A stretch of DNA of 16,634 bases, taken from contig JANQHB010000047.1 in the NCBI GenBank assembly GCA_028277225.1, forward strand, positions 1 to 16,634. Reading direction: 5' to 3'. The translations under genes and the position numbers were made by a program. Position 1 is the first letter of the stretch. Every line of letters starts with the position of its first letter. Shown in pieces: positions 1-6,886 of the stretch. Below the pieces are notes generated by a model, which had not been told where the DNA came from, made no database searches, and was given only the letters and a program-made list of their open reading frames with translations. The stretch is from Chlorobium sp. GTDB lineage: Bacteria > Bacteroidota > Chlorobiia > Chlorobiales > Chlorobiaceae.

Positions 1-254
1 GCGATTGTCGAGCATGCCGGAGATGCAAGGCACAGGGAACGCCGCTGTAGTGATCTACCGCAAGTTCCCTGTAACGAAGCAGATCCGGTATGATCGGCAT
101 TTCCCGACTTGTCGGGATTTCAAAAAATGTGGCTCTACATAAGTTATGACGTACACCTGGCAGGTGAGAGATAATTACTATACAAACTCAACATAACTGA
201 CTGTCATTAATAAACTTACAATTCTGGAGCATTTTTTGAAACGCTCAGTTCAGG
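1..254. mobile_element. Copy 1 of a non-coding MITE-like repeat (left end cut off)
   Basis: This segment matches the element at 5482-5783 from its eleventh base onward. It starts at the GCGATTGTCGAGCATGCC block and ends with CGCTCAGTTCAGG (242-254), which resembles the right terminal repeat of the other copy. The outer ten bases of the left end lie outside the window. The first 125 bases are highly similar, the middle (about 125-225) is diverged, and the right end is similar again. It carries the palindrome TCCCGAC-TT-GTCGGGA (102-117) and a stem ACAGGGAA (32-39) / TTCCCTGT (65-72). I see no protein-coding frame, so it would have to be mobilised in trans. Confidence 0.7.
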
Positions 255-264
255 TAACTATTAA
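236..264 (+). promoter_or_regulatory. Possible sigma70-type promoter spanning the repeat/flank junction, for hflX
   Basis: TTGAAA (236-241), 17 bases, then TATTAA (259-264). The -35 box lies inside the right end of the repeat element and the -10 box lies just outside it. This is only a match to the general consensus. Confidence 0.3.
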
Positions 265-289
265 CAGCCTGAATTCGTTATAAAAAGTG

Positions 290-316
290 TTGGCAAGATA
301 AAATAATGCCTATAAT
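290..316 (+). promoter_or_regulatory. Alternative promoter upstream of hflX
   Basis: TTGGCA (290-295) and TATAAT (311-316) are separated by 15 bases, shorter than the preferred 17. The -10 box is a perfect consensus match. The start codon at 356 follows 39 bases later, behind the purine-rich GGAAGAGG. Confidence 0.35.
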
Positions 317-355
317 ATAGCAATAATCAGGAAGAGGGGCTCCAGCGCTCTCTTC

Positions 356-1693
356 ATGTACGGTTTAACTCCTTTCACGCTCAACTTTACTTTGGATAGA
401 CAGCCTTTCGAAGACAACGCAAAAGAACGGGCATTGCTGGTTGGAATATCTTCCCGGCAGGATCGTTCACGTCCCCATGTCGATGAATATCTGAATGAAC
501 TCGAGTTCCTTGCCGATACCGCCGGTGCAGAGGTCGTTTCACGTGTGGTTCAGGAACGGGACCATAAGGATCCCGCATGGTTTCTCGGGAGCGGCAAGGT
601 CAGGGAAATCGAGCAGATTGTCAAGGGGGGACTGATCGATCTCGTCATTTTCGATGATGAACTCTCGCCTGTTCAGGCAAGAAACCTCGAAAGATCGATC
701 GAATGCAAGGTGATTGACCGGACAGAGCTGATTCTGCAGATTTTTGCGCTGAGGGCACAGTCGGCACAGGCGAAAACCCAGGTGGAACTGGCACAGCTCG
801 AGTATCTTCTTCCTCGCCTGACTCGTTTGTGGACCCATCTTTCCAAGCAGAAAGGCGGGATCGGGACAAAAGGTCCGGGTGAAACACAGATAGAAACAGA
901 CCGCCGTCTTGTCAGAAAAAGGATTGCATTTCTGAAAAGAAAGCTCAGGGAGATCGCCCTTCAGCATGAGACGCAGACAAAAGATCGTGATGCTGTTCCG
1001 AGGCTTGCTCTTGTCGGCTATACCAATGCAGGCAAGTCGACGCTGATGAACCAGCTTTGTCCCGAAGCGGAGGCGTATGCAGAAGACCGCCTTTTTGCAA
1101 CCCTGGACACAAAAACACGCCGTATGGCACTCAACGCACAAGAGGTGGTGCTGCTTTCCGACACGGTCGGTTTCATACGGAAACTCCCTCACAGGCTTGT
1201 CGAGAGTTTCCGATCGACGCTCGATGAAGTGCGTCAGGCAGATTTTCTTCTGCATGTGATTGACGCCAGTCATGAGGGATATGAAGAGCAGATGAAGGTA
1301 GTGGCCGCAACGCTTCATGAAATCGGGGTCAAGCATGACAACATTATCAATGTCTTCAACAAGATCGATGCAGTCGGGGAGAGGGGTATGTTGCGGTCGA
1401 TGCAAAGGAAATATCCGCAATCGCTTTTTGTTTCGGCAAAACGAGGGATCAATCTTGGTGCTCTCAGGGAAGCTGTCACAAAGCATCTCGACCGTGATTA
1501 CCGGCGTTGTTCCCTCAGGACCCACATGGCAAACTACAAGCTTGTCGGGTATCTCTACAAGCATGCCGAAATTCTCGATAAACAGTATATCGATGAAGAT
1601 ATTGTCATCGAGTACAAAGCTCATGTCCGGGATCTGAGTCAGATCGATGCCCGGATAGCAGCACTTGAAAAGAAAAAGAGTCATGTCGCTTGA
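356..1693 (+). CDS. hflX: GTPase HflX
   Basis: HflX is a ribosome-associated GTPase; in well-studied bacteria it splits or rescues stalled 70S ribosomes under stress and works in the cytoplasm. The 445-residue product has the expected order. An N-terminal HflX domain covers about residues 25-115. A basic helical linker follows, with GGIGTKGPGETQ (167-178) and the family run ETDRRLVRKRI. The G domain has G1 GYTNAGKST (221-229), G3 DTVGF (269-273), G4 NKID (335-338) and an SAK motif near 359-361. The start is taken at ATG 356, with GGAAGAGG about 17 bases upstream; a start slightly downstream is possible because the first 15 residues are not conserved. Its 3' end overlaps ybeY, so the two are probably cotranscribed. 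The repeat element at 1-254 lies directly upstream. Confidence 0.95.
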   Translation: MYGLTPFTLNFTLDRQPFEDNAKERALLVGISSRQDRSRPHVDEYLNELEFLADTAGAEVVSRVVQERDHKDPAWFLGSGKVREIEQIVKGGLIDLVIFDDELSPVQARNLERSIECKVIDRTELILQIFALRAQSAQAKTQVELAQLEYLLPRLTRLWTHLSKQKGGIGTKGPGETQIETDRRLVRKRIAFLKRKLREIALQHETQTKDRDAVPRLALVGYTNAGKSTLMNQLCPEAEAYAEDRLFATLDTKTRRMALNAQEVVLLSDTVGFIRKLPHRLVESFRSTLDEVRQADFLLHVIDASHEGYEEQMKVVAATLHEIGVKHDNIINVFNKIDAVGERGMLRSMQRKYPQSLFVSAKRGINLGALREAVTKHLDRDYRRCSLRTHMANYKLVGYLYKHAEILDKQYIDEDIVIEYKAHVRDLSQIDARIAALEKKKSHVA

Positions 1694-2096
1694 ACTTTAC
1701 AATACCACGCGAAGGGACATTCCGCAGAGAGAGCTTGAAGCGATCATAGAAAGTGTGATTGAGGCGGAGGGTTGTGCCGTAGGAACGGTTACCGCTGTCT
1801 ATTGTGGAGACAGGATGATAAGGCGGATCAACAGGGAGTTTCTCGGGCACGATTATCCTACCGATACCATAACGTTCAGGTACAGTTCAGGGAACGATAT
1901 TGACGGTGAGTTTTACATATCTCTGGATGTCATCGGAAAAAACGCCAGACGCTTCGGAGCCGGTTTCGAAAACGAGCTGTTTCGTGTGACCATTCATTCC
2001 GCATTGCATTTGACCGGCTACGACGACGGCAATGATGATTCCAGGGCGGTCATGAAAGAAAAGGAAGATGCATATCTTTCTCGATTGAGTTTTTAA
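1683..2096 (+). CDS. ybeY: Endoribonuclease YbeY (rRNA maturation factor)
   Basis: YbeY (UPF0054) is a metal-dependent endoribonuclease used in 16S rRNA 3'-end maturation and ribosome quality control. The 137-residue product has the conserved C-terminal metal-site region IHSALHLTGYDD. The two histidines are H105 and H109; the third ligand, usually His, is Asp115. As I recall, Asp at this place is common in Bacteroidetes/Chlorobi-type YbeY, so I do not read it as inactivation. The frame is open from an ATG at 1665, but ATG 1683 gives an N-terminus (MSLELYNTTRR) of normal family position and an 11-bp overlap with hflX. The overlap implies cotranscription and possibly translational coupling. Both genes act on ribosomes, which suits the pairing. 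Confidence 0.93.
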   Translation: MSLELYNTTRRDIPQRELEAIIESVIEAEGCAVGTVTAVYCGDRMIRRINREFLGHDYPTDTITFRYSSGNDIDGEFYISLDVIGKNARRFGAGFENELFRVTIHSALHLTGYDDGNDDSRAVMKEKEDAYLSRLSF

Positions 2097-2129
2097 AAAA
2101 GATATCCTGTTAAAACTATTTTTACTGTC

Positions 2130-2331
2130 ATGTCATCGTCCAGATTCAGCAATGTTCCTGAAGAAACCGGAGTTACGATTATTGTTGTCAATGACGGTAT
2201 TGCTGAAATGAGTGATCGTCAGCTTGAAGAACTTGTGCGGTTTTCTCCTGTGATGCAGTAAGAAATCAAAAACTCACTGAAACGTTTAGAAAGTTTCACC
2301 GGTATCAACTTCAAGATGAGAAAGGTATAAA
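2130..2331 (+). pseudogene. Small ORF interrupted by an in-frame TAA
   Basis: ATG at 2130 opens 43 codons (MSSSRFSNVPEETGV...LEELVRFSPVMQ) ending in TAA at 2259-2261. The same frame stays open for 22 more codons (EIKNSLKRLESF...FKMRKV) to a TAA at 2329-2331. Both halves are hydrophilic with regular helical spacing and read as one 66-residue protein with codon 44 changed, for example CAA to TAA. I do not recognise the family. It could also be a genuine 43-residue protein. No clear ribosome binding site is seen. This is the only coding-like content between ybeY and the response regulator. Confidence 0.4.
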
Positions 2332-2352
2332 AGAAGGCGCACGGAGCGATCT

Positions 2353-3129
2353 TCAAACAATGGTTGTCGGGGCTGAAAAGCTGTATCCTGAACCATGAAC
2401 GGTTTTAACAGGGAGCCTGTAGTTTGCCCCGCCTTTTTGGCGGAGGCGATGAATCAGCGCGTCAAGTGAGCGATTGCCGTATTTATTGTCTTTGTAATCG
2501 AGTGTTTTTAAAATATCCTGCCGGGAAACAACCGTTTTGGGGGACGAGGCCAGCATTTCAATCAAATCAAATTCTTTCAGGGAAAGCTTTATTGTATCGT
2601 TTTTCGGGGTGCGGAGGGTCATGTCACTCCGGATAAGAGTCCAGCGTGCTTTTTCCTGCTTTGCGGTCGGTTCTGCTTTTTTCTTTTCATGCTTTTTGGA
2701 CAGTTTTTGATCCAGACGCCCCAGAATACTGTCTATGGATGCCTCCAGTTCGGAGAAATCGATCGGTTTGAGCAGGTAATTATCCGCTCCTGACTGATAG
2801 GCGGTAATCCTGCTATCCAGAGATGATTGTGCTGTAAGCACAATGATGCGCATGTCAGTGTTGTTGCGAATGTATTCGGCCAGCACAAAGCCGCTCTGGT
2901 CAGGCAGGCCCAGATCGAGAATTGCCAGTAGATAATCCTGCATGGCAATGTTTTGGTAAAATTCCAATGCGGATGCTACCCCGGTAACATTAAATCCGGC
3001 CAGCAAAAGTGATTCTACCAGGCTTTCACGAAAGTCACGATCATCTTCAACAAGGATAATACGTTTGCTTTTATGCAAAGGGACAGAAGGGGGTGTTTTC
3101 ATATCATTGAGCGGACTATAAGTATTCAC
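2353..3129 (-). CDS. OmpR/PhoB-family response regulator
   Basis: This is a two-component response regulator of 258 residues. The receiver domain (about 23-135) has the acidic pair D29/D30, the phosphoacceptor D72 in AILDLGLPD, T99 in VLTAQ and K121 in LLKPID. A lysine-rich linker (about 140-160) leads to a winged-helix DNA-binding domain (about 163-255), which includes LKEFDLIEML and LDALIHRLRQK. It should bind promoter DNA once phosphorylated by the kinase encoded 12 bp upstream (5427-3142), so the two form an operon with the kinase first. The start used is GTG 3129; ATG at codon 10 (3102) is an alternative. Neither has a strong ribosome binding site. The signal sensed and the target genes cannot be read from the window. 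Confidence 0.92.
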   Translation of the reverse strand: MNTYSPLNDMKTPPSVPLHKSKRIILVEDDRDFRESLVESLLLAGFNVTGVASALEFYQNIAMQDYLLAILDLGLPDQSGFVLAEYIRNNTDMRIIVLTAQSSLDSRITAYQSGADNYLLKPIDFSELEASIDSILGRLDQKLSKKHEKKKAEPTAKQEKARWTLIRSDMTLRTPKNDTIKLSLKEFDLIEMLASSPKTVVSRQDILKTLDYKDNKYGNRSLDALIHRLRQKGGANYRLPVKTVHGSGYSFSAPTTIV

Positions 3130-3141
3130 AAAATTGTCTAA

Positions 3142-5427
3142 CTATGTTTTTGCACTTGAACTGTTTTTTGATACGATAGGAAGGCGGATTGTTGCCTCGA
3201 CACCTGATGTTATGCCTTTCAGCGTGACTTTTCCGCCATGCTGATTGATGATATTTCTCACCAACCACAACCCGAGACCTGCACCGGCAGTGTTGGCTGA
3301 GTTGCTTCCGCGGTGGTACTTTTCAAAAAATGCTTCGGCCTCATTACGGGTAATGCTTTTACAGCGGTTTCGTATTTTGATAACGGCATCGTTATTTTCT
3401 GTGCAGCATTTTACTTCAATCGGCGAATTCGTTGAAGAATATTTCCTGGCATTATCGAGAAGATTGAAAATTGCAAATTTAATTTGAGACGGCTCGCCAA
3501 AAACTTTATATCTGCCAAGGTTTTCGGAATAACTGATGACGTGTTCCGCCCAGATTTTACGGAATATCTCGACCTGCGAGGTAATAGCCGGAGCAATCTG
3601 GAACGGTATCGATGTCGAGGCATTCTGTGGTTCAGAAATGCGGCTGTCCTGAATGGATACTTCCAGAACTTCAACAAGGCGGTCGATAGCACGGTTTATC
3701 TTAAGCAGTTCCTGTTTATTTGAAAAGTTTCCCATTTTGTGTTTTATCCCGAGGAGATCGAGATTGGTGCGGATGATTGCCAGAGGAGTACGGTATTCAT
3801 GAGAAATCATGCTTAAAAAGCGCTGCAGACGTTTGACCTCTTCCTGCAGTTTTTTTGTGCGGTCTGCAACCGCTTTTTCAAGTTGGTTGATGTTCTTTTG
3901 TTGTGTTTTTTGCAACGTAATATCTGTCATCATCACAAGAAGAACCGGCTTGCCTTTCAGTGTAATAAACTCTGAGAAATAAAGTGCGTTGACAAGCTCG
4001 CCAGACTTTTTTCGCAGCCGGATCGGTTTGTTGATTACCTTGTCATGCTCATTGAGTGAACGTGAAATGCTTTCATACTCGTTGCTATCTGCATAGAGTT
4101 CGAGATCTGATACAGACTTGCCCATGACTTCTTCTCTGTTATACCCCAGGAGCTTCAGCCATGATGTGTTGATATCAATCAGCCGTCGGCTCTGAATATC
4201 TTCGATGCTTATGGCAAGAGGAGCATGATCAAAGATGCTTCGGAATTTCGTTTCATTTTCCTTGAGTGCAATATCGGTCTTTTTGCGCTCATTAATATCC
4301 ATAACTGTTCCAATATAGCAGGTCATTCCATCATCGGTTTCGTGCAAAGGCATGCCTCGACACATGAGCCAGTGAATGGAACCGTCTTGGTGACAGACGC
4401 GATATTCTACATTGATCTCGATTTCCTTGCTTGCTGCAGCCATAATAGTCTGGAAGGTTTTCTCCCGGTCGTCAGGATGAACAGTGCTTTCGCAGAGTTT
4501 ATGGGAGGGTGGTAAACTATTCGGTTCCAACCCGTATAATGTCCATATCCTGTCTGACCAGATAACCTCATCGGTTTTCATATCCCATTCCCAAACACCG
4601 GCATTTGTTGCTTCCAGTGCGAAAGTAAGTCTTTTTTTGCTTTCTGTGAGTTCTTCCTCCAATCGCTTTTGTTCATTGATATCCATGCCGACAGCCACGA
4701 CGCATCGTTGTCCATCAATAATAATCCGCCTTCCACGTGTGGCAACCCATTGTGCTTTATTGTTGCCAGGAGGGTGAATTTGAACTTCACTGCAATCGTC
4801 GGCACCGGAATTCAGGATGTCCAGGAATTTTTGCTTTACAGGGAAAAAGTCATCGGCTGAAATGATTTTTTTGTGATCAATGCTCTGGCTTTGATTTTCT
4901 TTTTTTCCAAGAACGAGCTGGCGGGCGTACTTGTTCCACAAGATCAAACGTCCATCAGCATCCAGGACAGCCGCACAGCCGGGCATCTCGTCAAGAACAG
5001 CAGTTTTCAATGCACACTCTTTTTCCAGTTCACTTTCAGCTCGTTTCTTGTCAGAGATGTCTTCAGTGATAACGAGTAGCCGTGTGATTTTTTTTTCTGA
5101 TGAGTGGACCGGATTGATGGTGACCTTCCAGGTCCTGCCTGTTATTTCAACTTCAAAAACTTCTCTTTTGCCGGTTTGAAGAATTTCCCGAATCTTGTTC
5201 TTGTGCTGTTCAGCAAGTTCCGGCATTTGCAAATCCACAGCAATAAGATCAAGCACATTGGTCCCAGTGCAATTATGCGTATGCTTGCTGTATATGTCAG
5301 CAAAGACGGAGTTTGCAACAAGGATGACGCCTTCTGTATTTATAAGAGCGACAGCGTCCGCAAAAGAGTCCAGGATCGGAAACACCGCCTCTTCGAATCG
5401 GGGAGCGCCTGCAGTAATATTATTCAT
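3142..5427 (-). CDS. Soluble multi-PAS hybrid-less sensor histidine kinase
   Basis: This 761-residue sensor kinase has no membrane segment or signal peptide, so it should sense a cytoplasmic or diffusible cue. Four PAS units are visible: about 12-130, 140-255, 265-385 (GVWEWDMKTDEVIW, with a PAC segment ending GTVMDINERKK) and 390-508 (FRSIFDHAPLAI, ending MMTDITLQK). A coiled-coil stretch (509-535) leads to the HisKA domain with SHEYRTPL and phosphoacceptor H543. The ATPase domain has an N box NLLDNARKYS (N655) and a glycine-rich GAGLGLWLV (715-723). There is no receiver domain on the protein itself; the response regulator is the next gene, 12 bp downstream. No haem, flavin or chromophore site is certain; a conserved PAS Cys of LOV type is not seen. 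The start is ATG 5427, with weak Shine-Dalgarno support. Confidence 0.93.
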   Translation of the reverse strand: MNNITAGAPRFEEAVFPILDSFADAVALINTEGVILVANSVFADIYSKHTHNCTGTNVLDLIAVDLQMPELAEQHKNKIREILQTGKREVFEVEITGRTWKVTINPVHSSEKKITRLLVITEDISDKKRAESELEKECALKTAVLDEMPGCAAVLDADGRLILWNKYARQLVLGKKENQSQSIDHKKIISADDFFPVKQKFLDILNSGADDCSEVQIHPPGNNKAQWVATRGRRIIIDGQRCVVAVGMDINEQKRLEEELTESKKRLTFALEATNAGVWEWDMKTDEVIWSDRIWTLYGLEPNSLPPSHKLCESTVHPDDREKTFQTIMAAASKEIEINVEYRVCHQDGSIHWLMCRGMPLHETDDGMTCYIGTVMDINERKKTDIALKENETKFRSIFDHAPLAISIEDIQSRRLIDINTSWLKLLGYNREEVMGKSVSDLELYADSNEYESISRSLNEHDKVINKPIRLRKKSGELVNALYFSEFITLKGKPVLLVMMTDITLQKTQQKNINQLEKAVADRTKKLQEEVKRLQRFLSMISHEYRTPLAIIRTNLDLLGIKHKMGNFSNKQELLKINRAIDRLVEVLEVSIQDSRISEPQNASTSIPFQIAPAITSQVEIFRKIWAEHVISYSENLGRYKVFGEPSQIKFAIFNLLDNARKYSSTNSPIEVKCCTENNDAVIKIRNRCKSITRNEAEAFFEKYHRGSNSANTAGAGLGLWLVRNIINQHGGKVTLKGITSGVEATIRLPIVSKNSSSAKT

Positions 5428-5476
5428 GAGTTCTTACAGTTGTCAGGATCATTTGGTGGTAAGCTATGCATTTTAT

Positions 5477-5481
5477 AAGGA
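5477..5481. repeat. Target-site duplication, left copy (AAGGA)
   Basis: AAGGA here is repeated exactly at 5784-5788, immediately outside the inverted repeats of the element. Confidence 0.6.
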
Positions 5482-5783
5482 CCTAAATTGAGCGATTGTC
5501 GAGCATGCCACAGATGCAAGGCACAGGGGATGCTGTTGTAGCCCGACGTGTCGGGACGCAAGTTCCCTGTAACGAAGCAGATCCGGCCCTGTGAAATATC
5601 CGGTCTGATTTCACGGGGTCGGCATTTCCCGACTTGTCGGGATTTCAACACATGCGGTTCTTTATGGGTTTTTTCTTGCACCCGACAGGTGACGAACAAT
5701 CATGCCTTTTGAACAGTATAAAAGACTTTTTTATAAACTTACTCTTATTGAGCATCCCGACTTGTCGGGACGCTCAGTTTAGG
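5482..5783. mobile_element. Complete MITE-like element with terminal inverted repeats
   Basis: A 302-bp non-coding element. The left end CCTAAATTGAGCG (5482-5494) and right end CGCTCAGTTTAGG (5771-5783) are inverted repeats with one mismatch in 13. The 5-bp sequence AAGGA flanks it on both sides (5477-5481 and 5784-5788), as a target-site duplication would. Inside are three copies of a CCCGAC/GTCGGG palindrome (5542-5555, 5627-5642, 5755-5770), a further hairpin CCCTGTGAAAT / ATTTCACGGGG (5587-5597, 5608-5618) and a stem ACAGGGGA / TTCCCTGT (5523-5530, 5563-5570). A related copy fills 1-254. No transposase is present. It accounts for most of the gene-free gap between the histidine kinase and the prenyltransferase. 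Confidence 0.78.
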
Positions 5784-5788
5784 AAGGA
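5784..5788. repeat. Target-site duplication, right copy (AAGGA)
   Basis: Exact match to 5477-5481 on the other side of the 302-bp element. Confidence 0.6.
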
Positions 5789-5831
5789 ATCAGACAAGCC
5801 TGGTGCAGGGCACAAATCATATGCTGCCGGT

Positions 5832-6830
5832 TTACAGGTACTTCAGCCCGATCATGGTAGCTGCTGTAAACTGGTTGATGAGGAAAAGGATATTGTTTAC
5901 GACCTGAAAGCGCAGGAACGCATTATGTGCGTGAACCTCGCTTTTACCTATGGCGTTCCCGAACCCGTCATTCACGGCATTTTGCATGAACGAGGCGCCT
6001 GTTTTCGGGTCACGGTAAATCGGAATCTGAATAAAAATGTTCACAGCGAGTGATGCAAGTACGATATATACCAGGATCTGGAAACCCCATATCCAGGCAA
6101 GAGCAGCAAAGACAGCGAATACAAGGTCGATGATAAGAAAAGCGACCAGAAAAGTGTTCCTTGAACCGATCATGACCGTAAGCGATTTCATTCCGCCTTT
6201 GGCATCGCCATCCTCCGATTTGAAATCATTCATGATGATAAGCGCAATGGCCATAAAAAAGTTCAGTCCTGCAAGTCCGATGACCTCAGGCCGTATTTCA
6301 CTGAACAGTGCATTGGCAGAAAGGTATGTAACGAAGCCGTAACAAAGCCCTACAACCGGAGCTGAAAAGAAAATGTTTTTTTTCAGTTTGAGAGGAGGGG
6401 CGGAGTAGATGTAGCCGAAAATGAGGGCTATGAAAAGGCAGGAGCTGAAAATCAGGCCGCGCTGTCCCCCAATGTAGATGCCGATCCATGCGCCGGCCAG
6501 AATAGCTGTGATAAGTGCAATACTCCAGTTCCATATTGCTTCCTTTTCCGTCAGACGTCCTGAAGGGATAGGACGGGTAGGCTCGTTGACCCTGTCGAGT
6601 TCGAGATCGAAATAGTCGTTGACCGACTGGCTGAAGCCAATGCCGAGAGGTCCCCAGATTACAAAAAGAGCAAACAGGAGCAGATAGTCATGTGTGCTTG
6701 ATTGCATGGCTCCCGAGGCCATGACTCCGCCGGCCAGACAGGGGAAAGCGCTGATCCAGGTGACCGGATCCAGAAGCTCAAGATGGGCTCTGATTTTGCC
6801 GATAAAACCTAAACGTGTTGTTGCTGTCAT
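5832..6830 (-). CDS. bchG: UbiA-family prenyltransferase, chlorophyll/bacteriochlorophyll synthase type
   Basis: This membrane prenyltransferase (332 residues) probably esterifies a (bacterio)chlorophyllide with geranylgeranyl or phytyl diphosphate. The first Asp-rich motif NDYFDLELDRVNEP (71-84; D72, D75, D79) continues into TRPIPSG, the signature of ChlG/BchG rather than UbiA or MenA. YSAPPLKLK (142-150) and a second motif NDFKSEDGD (201-209) follow, then GGMKSLTVM. About eight or nine hydrophobic segments fit a multi-pass inner-membrane protein. Green sulfur bacteria carry several such synthases: BchG for BChl a and Chl a, BchK for BChl c/d/e, and further paralogues. I favour BchG but cannot exclude a paralogue. 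It is the last gene of a minus-strand set, 56 bp after the radical SAM gene. The start is ATG 6830, without an obvious ribosome binding site. Confidence 0.82.
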   Translation of the reverse strand: MTATTRLGFIGKIRAHLELLDPVTWISAFPCLAGGVMASGAMQSSTHDYLLLFALFVIWGPLGIGFSQSVNDYFDLELDRVNEPTRPIPSGRLTEKEAIWNWSIALITAILAGAWIGIYIGGQRGLIFSSCLFIALIFGYIYSAPPLKLKKNIFFSAPVVGLCYGFVTYLSANALFSEIRPEVIGLAGLNFFMAIALIIMNDFKSEDGDAKGGMKSLTVMIGSRNTFLVAFLIIDLVFAVFAALAWIWGFQILVYIVLASLAVNIFIQIPIYRDPKTGASFMQNAVNDGFGNAIGKSEVHAHNAFLRFQVVNNILFLINQFTAATMIGLKYL

Positions 6831-6886
6831 GATATTAATGATTTTGAGAAGGTGGCTGCAACTTTAGTTTGTTGTGATTGCGCTTT

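Noticed and set aside
539..1684. Long minus-strand open frame (381 codons) opposite hflX
   Set aside because: It lies wholly opposite a gene with all GTPase motifs and its translation is Cys-rich and patternless; a shadow of hflX codon use.
1..5783. Reading the two long repeats as a CRISPR array or a composite transposon
   Set aside because: There are only two copies, 5.5 kb apart, with diverged centres, and the genes between are ordinary chromosomal ones with no transposase.
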